This document shows, one piece after another, positions 21,000 through 31,204 of a DNA stretch of 64,000 bases; position 1 is the stretch's first letter; every line of letters starts with the position of its first letter. The position numbers and the translations under genes were made by a program. Where the stretch lies: NCBI GenBank assembly GCA_949825065.1, contig OX463864.1:17993327-18057326 (forward strand). The letters run 5' to 3'. The notes beneath the pieces are model-generated. The model saw nothing but the letters and a program-made list of their open reading frames with translations. It did no database searches and was not told the DNA's origin. Source of the DNA: Odontocerum albicorne. Taxonomy: Eukaryota > Arthropoda > Insecta > Trichoptera > Odontoceridae.

Positions 21000-21545
21000 C
21001 TTGAGTATAGATATTTTAATTATATAAGCTTATTTCTTTTACTTTTTCATGCAGCTTTGTGATAAAGCGAAACTGGTAAGATCTTTATGATATATTTTTA
21101 TTTGAGTTTTAAATAATTAAAAATTCTGTGTACAAATCTTTTTGCATTCTTAAGACAATTTCTATCATATTAAAAAAATGATGATGAATTGATTATACAA
21201 TAATGTAGGTAATAGTCAATAAATTAACTGAATGAATGAACTCACATTACCCGTGACGAGTATAATGGATGAAATAATACAAAAAGGAAGGTACTTTTCA
21301 ATTATGCCACCGGAGATGACTATATGTTATAAACCAGTTTGTAAAAGGCATAGCCTGTTTGTCCAATATACTCGTATAAGGCAAGGAGATTCAGTACTTC
21401 CAGCTTATCTATTCCCTATTGGATTGATAACTTGCAGATTCCCAATATGGGTTCAAGCCAAATCGATCTATAGTTGACTCAATTTTCATACTTCGTCAGC
21501 TGTGAGAAAAGTTTTTAGAGCAACAGTCAATAAATTGAAAATAAA
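21000..21545. other. Intronic sequence with a faint RT-like patch
   Basis: At 21340-21430 the + strand reads 'TRIRQGDSVLPAYLFPIGL', reminiscent of the reverse-transcriptase 'GVRQGDxLSPxLF' motif. It is too short and isolated to assign. Confidence 0.25.
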
Positions 21546-21549
21546 TAAA

Positions 21550-22170
21550 TAAATACAGGTTTATTGATAGCAACATAGTACGAGTATGTACATAATACAT
21601 TTTGACACATGTCAAGAACACATTAAAAAAAGAGAATACATTAAAAAACAGAAGCTATCAAAAGGTCTGGGCTTATCTAATAACATCCCCCCGGCCAAGA
21701 TACACCCCACCAATATAGGGCGAACCCAGCCACGGGGACACCAGATGTTTTTCAGCCCACACCCTTGAACACATAGAACAAGAAGATAAAAAAAACACAG
21801 AAAATAAATAGATGACAAAAAATACATTCAAGAGAGAAGATATTTAAAGGTCCGGGCTCATCCCACAAACATTCTCCCGGCCGAGATACACCCCACCAAT
21901 GTAGGGCGAGCCCGATCGCAAGGGCATCGGGGGGCTTCCATCCCACCCCCACCCCCGCATATCTAGATTAAAGAATAAATAAACAAACAAAAACGTATGG
22001 CAGAAAACAAAATAAAAAGTAAACCCACATATACCATCTCAGGTTAACTGTCAGCAAGAACGAAAAAAAGAAACGCCTCAAAGGAGTCCAAATTTTATAA
22101 AATGACAAATGGGAAATGAAATTGTTGAAACAACATTGAAATAGTTAAGCAGTTTTAAAAGAATGAATGA
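21550..22170 (-). mobile_element. LINE-B 3' UTR in intron 1
   Basis: Antisense copy. From the 3' end: AGGTTTATTGATAGCAAC, then two diverged tandem halves each containing the complement of GGTCYGGGCTCATC and CCCACCAATRTAGGGCGARC. It continues to about 22165, matching 32495-33110 closely. A TACGAGTA insertion at 21579 is absent from the paralogue at 38785. Confidence 0.75.
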
Positions 22171-22319
22171 GAAGATAACGAAATCTGATAGAGAGGTAGA
22201 AAGAAGGGCAATGGACCAGAAATGTAAAAGATGCAGTTGGTCGATGATCGAAAACACGCAGAACTTTTACAACGAGATATTCAATTGAAAGTATTTTAGA
22301 AGTGACAATGTATGAGATT

Positions 22320-22345
22320 TTATATGATCAGTATCATCATCATCA
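22320..22345. repeat. (ATC)n microsatellite
   Basis: A short ATCATCATCATCATCATC run. Confidence 0.7.
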
Positions 22346-22472
22346 TCATCACGAATTCGAAATGCGAAATGCGAAAAAATAGGAATTATCAATGTATGAA
22401 AAAAGGTGGAACGAAGCATCAAACATTAATACATGACTAAAATTAACGATTAATAACATTTTCGATTTTCAG

Positions 22473-22511
22473 AGGATGGATATCACTCACACAACAGCCA
22501 AAGCGGAGATG
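22473..22511 (+). CDS. 39-nt microexon, second coding exon of the host gene
   Basis: Acceptor TTTCGATTTTCAG ends at 22472 and donor GTAAGT begins at 22512 (perfect consensus). Joined to 18803-19028 in phase 1, it reads EDGYHSHNSQSGD and ends again in phase 1, so the exon is exactly 13 codons and could be skipped without frame change. The open reading and both splice signals agreeing with the upstream phase make chance unlikely. No third exon was found downstream, so the following intron may extend past 64000. Confidence 0.65.
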
Positions 22512-22587
22512 GTAAGTCCTGTTTATTATTTTATTTATTATTTTTATGTGGTAGGCTCAGCCATTTGTATATTAATCCAACTTTTAT

Positions 22588-22795
22588 TGTACGTTTACAC
22601 ATTTGTGAAAAAATAGGAATTTTGCAGTTTAGGTACTATTTTCTCAGACGATAGAAGGGTTACGAAAACTATTAATAGGATGGTGTATAGCAAAAGGAAA
22701 CAAAGTCAATAGGGCACTAAAACATATATTTTATACTCAAACTGAACAATATCAAAACCTGCTAAGATGATTGTTTACAACAGTATTTTAGCAAC
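22588..22795 (+). mobile_element. LINE-A fragment, uninterrupted paralogue
   Basis: Aligns with 1296-1650 (GGTGTATAGCAAAAGGAAAC, TAGGGCACTAAAACATAT) but lacks the TTAA-flanked MITE found there. Truncated at its right end by a mariner-like element beginning at 22796. Confidence 0.7.
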
Positions 22796-23247
22796 GGGTC
22801 TTTAAAATTGAGCAATTTTTTAAATTCTTGGATAAAACACAGATGGCGTCATGAACTTGCCTGGGTCTTGTGACATTTGAGAAGTGTAATGTATGACATT
22901 TATAAAAATGGAGTCGTATACAATACAACAATGCGTTCAAATTGTTGAATTATTTTAAGTATTGTAATCTCCGGAAACGGTGATGTTAATTGCCCACCAA
23001 GATCATGTGATGTGACACCGTCGGACAATTTTCTCTGGGGTTACGTGAAAAGCCAGGTCTATAAGAATGACCCCCAATCAATTCCTGAGCTGAAGGATAC
23101 AATTATTCGCGTTATTGGTGAGTTAAAACCACAATTATGCCAAAATGTCGTCGAAAATTTTGACAAAAGTGAGCGCATTTCTACAGCGTTTATTCAGCTC
23201 TTATCAGTATTTTTCCACACGTTTCTCTCTCATACATCAAAGTTTAT
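22796..23247 (+). mobile_element. Mariner-like deletion derivative, copy B1
   Basis: Left end GGGTCTTTAAAATTGAGC. Internal deletion junction joins TATTGTAATCTCCGG to ATGTTAATTGCCCACC. It encodes 'MTPSDNFLWGYVKSQVYKND'-type sequence plus 'IIRVIGELKPQLCQNVVENF' (the first residue is a non-ATG codon). The right end has been replaced by unrelated sequence (23180-23247). Confidence 0.75.
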
Positions 23248-23774
23248 AAAGAGTCCTCCAAATTGAGCGGTTTTTTAAATTATTTTTTTAAAAATTTGAT
23301 TTGAAAAACTTTTTTATTGTTCATTGAAGTATAATGTATGACATTTAAACACACAAAAAACAATATCCGCCAAATGTCCACCTCTTGCAGCTCCACAGAT
23401 GTCCACTCTTTTGTCCAAATTTTCGATGACATTTTAGCATAATTGCGGTTCTAACTCACCAATAACGCGAATAATTTCGTCCTTCAGCTCAGGAATTGAT
23501 TCTTATAGACCTGGCTTTTCACGTAACCCCAGAGAAAATAGTCCAACAGTGTCAGATAACATGATCTTGGTGGCCAATTAACATCACCGTTACCGGAGAT
23601 TACAATACATAAAATAATTCAACAATTTGAACGCGTTGTTGTATTGTACACGACTCCACTTTTATAAATGTCATACATTACACCTCTCAAATGTTACAAG
23701 AGCTAGGTAAGTTCGCGACGCCATCTGTGTTTTATGTAAGAATTAAAAAAATCGCTCAATTTGAAAGACCCTTT
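23248..23774 (-). mobile_element. Mariner-like deletion derivative, copy B2
   Basis: Inverted relative to B1 and near full length. Ends are GAGTCCTCCAAATTGAGCGG and CGCTCAATTTGAAAGACCC. The minus strand carries the same deletion junction and the 'YFLWGYVKS' segment. B1 and B2 together form a head-to-tail inverted pair. Confidence 0.8.
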
Positions 23775-24365
23775 ATTTATGAAACATTATATGTGTGTTA
23801 CATCCTTTTTATATTTGAACGTTCATAAAAGCTAGCAAACGTATTATTTGCCAATCTAACATTAATGTAAATATCTAAAAATATATAAATTGTGGCTTAA
23901 ATATTTTAAGTTATTATTATACACCCTTTTGACATTTCCTCTTCTTGTACAGTAAATCCGAACTATATTTTATCTTTAATTTAAAAAACAGTGTCTTTTT
24001 ATAATAAGCTAACCACCCCTCTTTAATATCATATAATAATTTCATGTAACGCCATCTCGTTGTCTTGTATGAGTGATTCCCTCCTCGCCTCGAGATGGCA
24101 GTGACTGATGAATCTGTCACCGTTTTCATCCCTTACCTATGAAATGTCATTATTGCGTATCATATACTAACTTATCCGGAGACGAGACTTCGGATTAGTA
24201 GGGTTTTACTGTCAAAATTTTAATTACTAAAAAAAATTAACTCTAAGCAGAGATTACGTGTATTTGATTTGATTTTAAAATATTTTTTATAAAGAAATTG
24301 TAATTTATTTTCTTTCTTTTTAAATAAAATATTTGTATCTTTAATATGGGCGTCAATATTATGTA
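23775..24365. other. No recognised gene
   Basis: A locally GC-richer part at 24050-24130 (CTCCTCGCCTCGAGATGGCA) has no identified role. Confidence 0.35.
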
Positions 24366-24369
24366 TATC

Positions 24370-24402
24370 AGGCATTGTCAACTCGCGGCCCGCGAGCAGT
24401 TT
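24370..24402. mobile_element. Solo hAT terminus
   Basis: CAGGCATTGTCAACTCGCGG followed by CCCGCGAGCAG resembles a hAT terminal inverted repeat of the CAG...GCGGCCCGC type. No matching right end was found, so it is a broken end. Confidence 0.45.
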
Positions 24403-24532
24403 TTTATAAATCATGAAAGAAGTAACAATAACAAAGAGTTATTTAGTATTAGGGACACACTCTTGATTTCCGACAGGATGAAGAAGATTTATATTAAGAC
24501 AAAAAAAATTTATTTAAATATGACCCATTTAT

Positions 24533-24725
24533 TTAGTCAAACACTGTTTGTTTCACTTAACATAACGGTATAACCCTACCGGTTTCAAGGTTTTTACCTC
24601 ATCATCGGGTAAGCACTTCATCAGAACATCACAGTGAGTTATACCGTTACATAAAGTGGAATAAACAGTGTTTGATAAAACAAATTACAATGTTGAACGT
24701 CCACAATGTTAATGCCTTAATTATA
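24533..24725 (-). mobile_element. Foldback retroelement copy with hammerhead-like core
   Basis: Inverted arms (AAACACTGTTTGTTTCACTT; AAGTGGAATAAACAGTGTTT). The minus strand at 24576-24608 reads CCGATGATGAGG...CCTTGAAACCGGTAG, with the core U changed to C. Ends in TTAATGCCTTAATTATAAAT. Confidence 0.65.
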
Positions 24726-24819
24726 AATAATAATTTATATTTATATGAGGGATTGTATTTAGGTGTTTATGTAATATGACACTTACATAATCCAAAATGT
24801 ATTTATATTAAATTAACAA

Positions 24820-24895
24820 AAAGTGGAATAAACAGTGTTTGATAAAAATAAATTACAATGTCTTTAAACCTCTCTCAAATTTGCTCTCTTAAAGG
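24820..24895. mobile_element. Foldback retroelement, single arm
   Basis: AAAGTGGAATAAACAGTGTT through AATGTCTTTAAACCTC only. Confidence 0.6.
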
Positions 24896-24930
24896 CGCTA
24901 AATAAATTCATATTTTATTATTATTTAATA

Positions 24931-25529
24931 AAAGGTCTTTCAAATTAAGCGTTTTTTTATTCTTGGATAAAACAGGTGGCGTCGCTAACTTGCCTGGGTC
25001 TTGTGAAATGTGAGAAGTGTAATGTATGACATTTATGAAAATGGAGTCATATACAATACAACAACGTGTTCGAATTGTTGAATTATTTTAGGTATTGTAA
25101 TCTCTGGAAACGGTGATGTTAATTGGCCACAAAGATCATGTGATCTGACACCGTTGGACTATTTTATCTGGGGTTACGTGAAAAGCCATGTCTATAAAAA
25201 TGACCCCTGATCAATTCCTGAGCTGAAGAACGAAATTATTCGCGTTATTGGTGAGTTAAAACCGCAATTATGCCAAAATGTCATCGAATTTTTTGACAAA
25301 AGAGTGGACATCTGTGGAACTGCAAGAGGTGGACATTTGGCAGATATTGTTTTTTATGTTTAAATGTCATACATTCTTGTGTTTAAATGTCATACTTCAA
25401 TGGCATTTTTGTGTTTAAATGTCATACTTCAATGGCCAATAAAAAGTTTTATGGAATCAAAACAAATTGTGTATTTTATTCAAGAATAAAAAAAATGATT
25501 TAAAAAAACCGCTCAATTTGAAAGACTTT
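24931..25529 (+). mobile_element. Mariner-like deletion derivative, copy C
   Basis: Ends are AAGGTCTTTCAAATTAAGCG and CGCTCAATTTGAAAGACTT. Same internal deletion junction as the other copies. Encodes 'DLTPLDYFIWGYVKSHVYKN', then a stop (TGA in place of Arg) and 'GTARGGHLADIVFYV'. A small 3' duplication of TTTAAATGTCATACTTCAATGG is present. Confidence 0.8.
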
Positions 25530-25534
25530 ATAAA

Positions 25535-26200
25535 CCAATAAGTTTGGTTCTCTTTTTTGCAAATATGTTCAAGTACAGTCAATTTATTGTACGTCCATAC
25601 AGTTAAAGTATAAAATAGTTTATAAATTGTAATGGTGTCATAAAAAACACAATACAGTCATTGTTGAAATTGAAATGGGTGTTTTAAATTCATTGAAAAA
25701 CCGATTAATGGCAAGAAATAAGAGAAATCTCAGCAGACTATTTAACACAAATAAATTAATTTCTTTGTACTCCTGTACAATAATGTGTACCGTGCTTTAG
25801 CTTTGATGTTTGACAACAAACCATAGAATCAATTAATACGCATAACCATAAACAAACCACATCAAGTAGAATTGAGATTACGTCAAAAGAGACATAGGAA
25901 ATATTTAGTAAAATCATTTAAGATATGTTAGAACATTTGACCTTTTTATTTTATGACGTTATTTTGATAGACTTGATGTGTGATGCTGTTTGAGATGAGG
26001 GGATCATAGATTAGGCGGGATTGCTTTTAGCCATAGATAATGGCATTATGAAGCCATCCACAGACAACGGAATACTACAGCTTGATTTTGATTTTCGAAT
26101 AGGGATGTGAAAAATGTCTATCGATACAGGTCTTGGACGATTTGTAAAAAAAGGTTTGAACTAAACACTATTGTATAATAAACGTATTTAGATAATTTAT
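25535..26200. other. No recognised gene
   Basis: AT-rich, no feature matched. Confidence 0.4.
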
Positions 26201-26204
26201 TGCC

Positions 26205-26835
26205 CTTTGCGAGGTAAGCAGAAAGAACAGATCTCCAAAGTGTTCTGTCCAATCATTCAAGTTTCGTCTTCTCCACATTCAAACATATCGTCATACATAA
26301 TCTTCTATTATTTTAACTTATCATTTTATCGACTTTTGTAATCTAGTTAATTTGATCCAGCTATATTTTCTTCGGTCTATCTCTTCCACGCGCACTTGCA
26401 CTTCTAGTTAGTATACTCGATAAGTGATTTGTTCGACATTCATTCTCTTCACATGTCCAAACCATCTCAAAGCTCCTCTCTTCATCTTACTTAAAACATC
26501 GATTTAATCCATGCATTATTTTTATATATCTTCATTGCAATTTTTTCCATTCATTGATACTTCATATTTTTTCTAAGTGCACGCATCTCCACAGCATCAA
26601 TCTTATGATTATCTCTCTGTCAATTCCAAGTTTCACTTCCATTCGTTCAGATTTGCACCAATACACTATTATATATTTTCATTTTCCCTACTGTTAGTGT
26701 TGCACGGTTGTTGTGTAATATCAAGTGTTCCGTTTACCTTGTTTCCTGTTGCTACTCTTTTTTCAACGTCTCTTTCAACTCGCCCATCACACATAAACAT
26801 ACGTGCTACCCAGATAACAGAACTCATTAACCAGC
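26205..26835 (-). mobile_element. LINE-A copy
   Basis: Antisense; the 3' signature GAGGTAAGCAGAAAGAACAG, then TCTTCACATGTCCAAACCAT and CTCCACAGCATCAATC. Same layout as 19080-19830. Confidence 0.75.
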
Positions 26836-26874
26836 CTTAGTTATTAATACTAGGTATTTTTGTTTTTATATGAA

Positions 26875-27305
26875 AATATATTTTTATAATGAGCATTGTA
26901 CTATTGATTAAAATATTGCTATAATGGGTATTGTAACGTTGATGAAAATATTGTAATAATGGGCATTGTATCGTTGATGAAAATATTCTTACGAGTATAA
27001 TAGGCATTGTATCGTTGATGAAAATATTGTAATAATAGGCATTGTACCGTTGATGAAAATATTGTTACGAGTATAATAGGCATTGTATCGTTGATGAAAA
27101 TATTGTTATAATGGGCATTGTATCGTTGATGAAAATATTGTTATAATGAGCATTGTACCATTGATGAAAATATCGTTATAATGTGTGTTGTATCGTTGAT
27201 GAAAATATTGTTACAATGGGGATTGTACCGTTGATGAAAATATTGTTATAATGGGCATTGTACCGTTGATGAAAATATTGTGATAATGGGCATTGTACTT
27301 TTGAT
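26875..27305. repeat. 35-bp tandem repeat, ~12 units
   Basis: Unit: AAAATATTGTTATAATGGGC plus ATTGTACCGTTGATG. Two units carry an exact extra six bases making TACGAGTA (26990, 27066). Confidence 0.9.
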
Positions 27306-27725
27306 GAATATAAATAAATTGAAAAATTAAAAGCTGATCAAAATAAATAAATACCGTTGACGAAAATAAATAAATTGTAAATGATGAAAATAAATAAATA
27401 CCGTTGTTGAAAATAAATAAATAGTAAATAATGAAAATAAATAAATACCGTTGATGAAAATAAATAAATAGTAAATGATGAAAATAAATAAATACCGTTG
27501 ATGAATTTAAATAAATAGTAAATGATGAAAATAAATAAATACCTTTGATGAAATTAAATAAATAGTAAATGATGAAAATAAATAAATACCGTTGATGAAA
27601 ATAAATAAATACCGTTTATGAAATTAAATAAATAGTAAATGATGAAAATAAATAAATACCGTTGATGAAAATAAATAAATAGTAAATCATGAAAATAAAT
27701 ACATACCGTAGATGAAAAAAATAAA
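27305..27725. repeat. Tandem repeat derived from the preceding satellite
   Basis: Alternating AAATAAATAAATACCGTTGA and AAATAAATAGTAAATGATG blocks. It shares CCGTTGATGAAAAT with the upstream array, suggesting a derivative array in which ATAAATA replaced the ATTGTTATAATGGGC part. Confidence 0.85.
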
Positions 27726-27995
27726 TGCACATTTATTTATTTATTTAACAACATTGTAAATGCAATACTGGGGGTTTATTACCAGGCGGCAATCTCTTAT
27801 GACCAACTAGAAAAAAGTAAATAAAGAAAGTTACTTATGTGATTGCTAAAAATATTCAAAAGATTATTCATATGAGTTTTTTCAGTCGCTTCTAAAACCA
27901 CGCCAAGGACGGAACGAGTCTAACATTGGTTTGTAACTGGTTCCAGAGTTTCACTGCATGGATATTGTAAGGTTGATAAAAAATAAATAAATTAA
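27725..27995 (-). mobile_element. LINE-F 3' end
   Basis: The minus strand encodes 'YNIHAVKLWNQLQTNVRLVP' and 'SLAWF' then stop, followed by the 3' UTR with GTTGGTCATAAGAGATTGCC and an (AAATAAAT)n end. Confidence 0.75.
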
Positions 27996-28019
27996 ATATC
28001 GATAATTTTAATGGTGTAA

Positions 28020-28625
28020 CGATTATAATTGAAGTTGCCAACCCTATACGGTTGAATTTTGCTCTACCCATAACATCAAAGACCCATACATTAGCCGATG
28101 CAAATTGGACAGACCACGGTTGGTTTAGTTCTCCTGAGTGCTCCAAGATACGCTCCCGTAATAAGCGAGCCGAGCCGAGCACTTGCTGTCTCCTGTGTGT
28201 ATATCTATCGTATCACGTAGAAGAACAAGACGGGTGAGACATGAGTACTGTTGCAGTTGCCATCCTCGCTTGATAGTGTTAGATCCTTGCTTATTGTTAA
28301 GGATTTGACGTCATCGACAAATTGTTAGTGTTCAGTTAGATGGTTATGAATTAGGCGTGATTTTTGTTTAACTGCGAGGTTATTTTTTTTAATTAATTAT
28401 TTAAAATTTCATTAAAGTATCGTAAACATATACACCAATTTCCATATAAGAGAGAACAGAGAAGACCAAAGTTTTCAATCACAAAATCTATAATGATAAA
28501 AAAGAATTATTCGTAAAATATTTCAGTATAGACAAATATTTATGAGAATCTACCCCATTTTGGTTACATATATAGTACTGATTTAATTTAGTTAATTTTA
28601 ACTTCAAGTATTTAAAACATTAATA
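28020..28625. other. Unassigned, one GC-richer block
   Basis: The block 28040-28260 is open on both strands (for example minus 'LRERILEHSGELNQPWSVQF'), but neither frame is recognised. It may be a decayed retroelement. Confidence 0.3.
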
Positions 28626-28630
28626 AGAAA

Positions 28631-29166
28631 ATAACTTAAATGCATAGATACTAAACACTTCACTCAAAATAACTTAAATGCATAGATACTTAACACTTCA
28701 CTCAAAATAACTTAAATGCACAGATACTAAACACTTCACTCAAAATAACTTAAATGCATAGATACTAAACACTTCATTCAAAATAACTTAAATGCATAGA
28801 TACTAAACACTTCACCCAAAATAACTTAAATGCATAGATACTAAACACTTCACTCAAAATAACTTAAATGCATAGATACTAAACACTTCACTCAAAATAT
28901 CTTAAATGCATAGATACTAAACCCTTCACTCAAAATAACTTAAATGTATAGATACTAAACACTTCACCCAAAATAACTTAAATGCATAGATACTAAACAC
29001 TTCACTCAAAATAACTTAAATGCATAGATACTAAACACTTCACTCAAAATAACCTAAATGCATAGATACTAAACACTTCACCCAAAATAACTTAAATGCA
29101 TAGATACTAAACACTTCACTCAAAATAACTTAAATGCATAGATACTAAACACTTCACTCAAAATAT
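28631..29166. repeat. 38-bp satellite, 14 units
   Basis: Unit: ATAACTTAAATGCATAGATA plus CTAAACACTTCACTCAAA, period 38. Units differ by 0-2 bases, so the array is recently homogenised. There are no spacers, so it is not CRISPR. Confidence 0.95.
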
Positions 29167-29677
29167 TATAAAACGTAATTTTTACAAAATGATGAATTTA
29201 CATCTTCAATTTTAATAAAAACTTTTTGATTCGCTTTCTGGTGTCATGTTTATGATTTTTTAATAAAATAAATAAAATATTTATTTTGCATTACATTTGA
29301 ACAATTTTTCCTAATTCCAATTTATCTTACAAGTTGAATAGATAACATAAGATTGACAATATGACAGGAGTCTCCCTTTAAAATTTACTGTATAACATAC
29401 GTTGATAATGCAATGCAAAATATTTAACGAAGTCAGTACTTATTTAGTAATTAGCATGCTTGCCAACTAAAGCATGCCTCCAATTTTCGGTTTCCTGCAT
29501 GCTTTACCACAAAAATATTTTTCTCTAAAATATGGTATATTGACGATTAAGGTTTGCTTCGATAACGAAATAGTTGATTTTACAGTAAAATATTTGCTCG
29601 GCGGCGCGTACCCTAGCTGTGGGCCTGTTGGTCTATGGTATCCTTTGATTCCAAAATCATTGTTACTCAGAAATAAC
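29167..29677. other. No recognised gene
   Basis: An open frame at 29474-29710 is short and its end runs into the MITE at 29678. Confidence 0.4.
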
Positions 29678-30041
29678 TATAGTTCGGAAATTCTAGGACG
29701 AGTCCTGTGACAGCTCACAAATTTGCCCCAATACAACCTAATGTAATGTATTTACCTGAATAACTTGCTATTGATTAGAATTGAGGCTTTTGTTAAAGTT
29801 GATAAAATAATTATAATTATAAATAATATATCCTCAGTGAGATACAGGCAAAAGCCTAGTTTACTGGGGATACGATAAATGAAAGGCAACAAACCCAGAT
29901 CTATTAAAATTGTATGTCCAAATTTCTTGTCATGTGTAATAATAAATAAATAAAATTAAAATTACTGAACATCGTTACAAGGTTGTATCGGGGCAAATTT
30001 GTGAGCTGTCACAAGACTCATCCTAGAATTTCCGAACTATA
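29678..30041. mobile_element. TA-type MITE carrying a LINE-G insertion
   Basis: Ends TATAGTTCGGAAATTC and GAATTTCCGAACTATA. The short-form body is interrupted at about 29825-29958 by a retroposed segment (see LINE-G). Without it, the element is close to the 2069-2288 copy. Confidence 0.8.
29825..29958 (+). mobile_element. LINE-G 3' end inside a MITE
   Basis: ATATCCTCAGTGAGATACAG through TGTCATGTGTAATAATAAAT and an AAATAAA tail. Sister copies are at 43815-43940 and 51655-51815. Length differences between copies reflect an internal deletion (this one lacks the AAATTACCTGTTG segment). Confidence 0.7.
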
Positions 30042-30084
30042 CACGAATTTTCTCCTGTTTCCGGGCATTTAGTTCAACGTTTTA

Positions 30085-30540
30085 CTATATCAATCAATCA
30101 ATCAATCAATGGCACTACAGCCCATTGTGGGCCACGGCCTCCTCCAGCAGTCGTCGCCATTCCTTTCAGTCCGGCTTCTTTTGCTTTTGGTTTCATAATC
30201 GTGTGGTTTCAGATAGACAGGCGATTAACCCATCGTATCCTAGGTCCCTGGTGGGGCTGCCACCTCAAGGCCTGAGATCCTGCCCTGGTTTTCTGTTAGG
30301 GTTTTCCTTCCCTTAGCTGGTGTGGTCTGGTTTTTAGGCGCCAGAGACTCGCCTTTCATCCTTCCGCTATCTGCTATGGTCCACATAGTGTAACCACATT
30401 GCCCAGGGTTCGCGACGGGGACGCTAACGAATCGGACTAGCCAGTAGTGTTGCTGATAGTATGCAACTAGGCGTTCCACAGCATTTTATAGACTTACACC
30501 TTCCAGCATAGTGTAAGTCACTGTGACCCTACTGACAATT
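30085..30540 (-). mobile_element. LINE 3' region with (TGAT)n tail
   Basis: On the minus strand, CCCACAATGGGCTGTAGTGC is followed by a TTGATTGATTGATTGATTG tail, a simple-repeat end typical of RTE-type LINEs. Upstream frames are broken; GC content is higher than neighbouring DNA. Confidence 0.5.
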
Positions 30541-30629
30541 CGAACCCCTTTACTATATCAAGAAATGTGTCAAATATACTTATAGTATACGATTGGTGCT
30601 ATCTTATAATAAAGGTTAAATACTTGAAG

Positions 30630-30735
30630 TTAACACCACTGTTTTAGTTCATCTTCACCCGACGAGGAAGACGGAGGTCTTTGAAACCGGTAGTGAACTT
30701 AAATAAACTAGTGGTGAATACAACATAAAAAATAA
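30630..30735 (+). mobile_element. Second hammerhead-like foldback subfamily
   Basis: Nested inverted pairs: ACCACT/AGTGGT and AGTTCA/TGAACT. Between them is CGACGAGGAAGACGGAGGTC followed by TTTGAAACCGGTAG. The layout resembles the 11981-12346 family, but the flanking arms differ. Confidence 0.5.
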
Positions 30736-31200
30736 GTGCCTTATTTATTTTATTAAACATTTATATATGACCGTTTAGACTCTAAACTTTAGAGAGTAGA
30801 CTCTTTTCAAAGGCACTCGAAATCGGTATTTGAATCCATTATTTTTAACAGACTACCAATATTAAAAAATAAATATATATTATGTATGCATCTGCCTTAA
30901 AAGACACCTAGGGATTTAAACTTTTTATATTTTCTACATTTTTTTTATAATTTATAAATAGTTGTATACAGATGAAGCTAAAAAAACCATACCTTTACCC
31001 AAGGAAATTGTAGTAAATTAACCATGGAAAGTGTTTGAATTTTCATTCCATGTAAAAATATTTATAAATAATAAATATACGTGGAAATTATAAGATTTCG
31101 AAATCGCAAGGTAACTTTTGGGATACCAGTATAGGTTAATTATTTAAATATCATAACATGATCGTACATATTTACATATCATTACATGGTTTCACACGTT
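30736..31200. other. No recognised gene
   Basis: AT-rich; short words TAGACTCTAAACTTTAGAGA form a small inverted repeat near 30780. Confidence 0.4.
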
Positions 31201-31204
31201 GAAT

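Larger units (their letters stand above)
19029..22472 (+). other. Intron 1 (3444 bp)
   Basis: Donor GTGAGT and acceptor GATTTTCAG|A. The intron has been filled by LINE-A (19080-19830, antisense), a TA-type MITE (20452-20991) and LINE-B (21550-22170, antisense). Both LINEs are antisense to the gene, as is common for tolerated intronic insertions. Confidence 0.6.

Noticed and set aside
21340..21440. Reverse-transcriptase motif 'IRQGDSVLPAYLF'
   Set aside because: A single short match with stops nearby; not enough to call a LINE.
28631..29166. CRISPR-like direct repeats
   Set aside because: Head-to-tail satellite without spacers, in a eukaryotic context.
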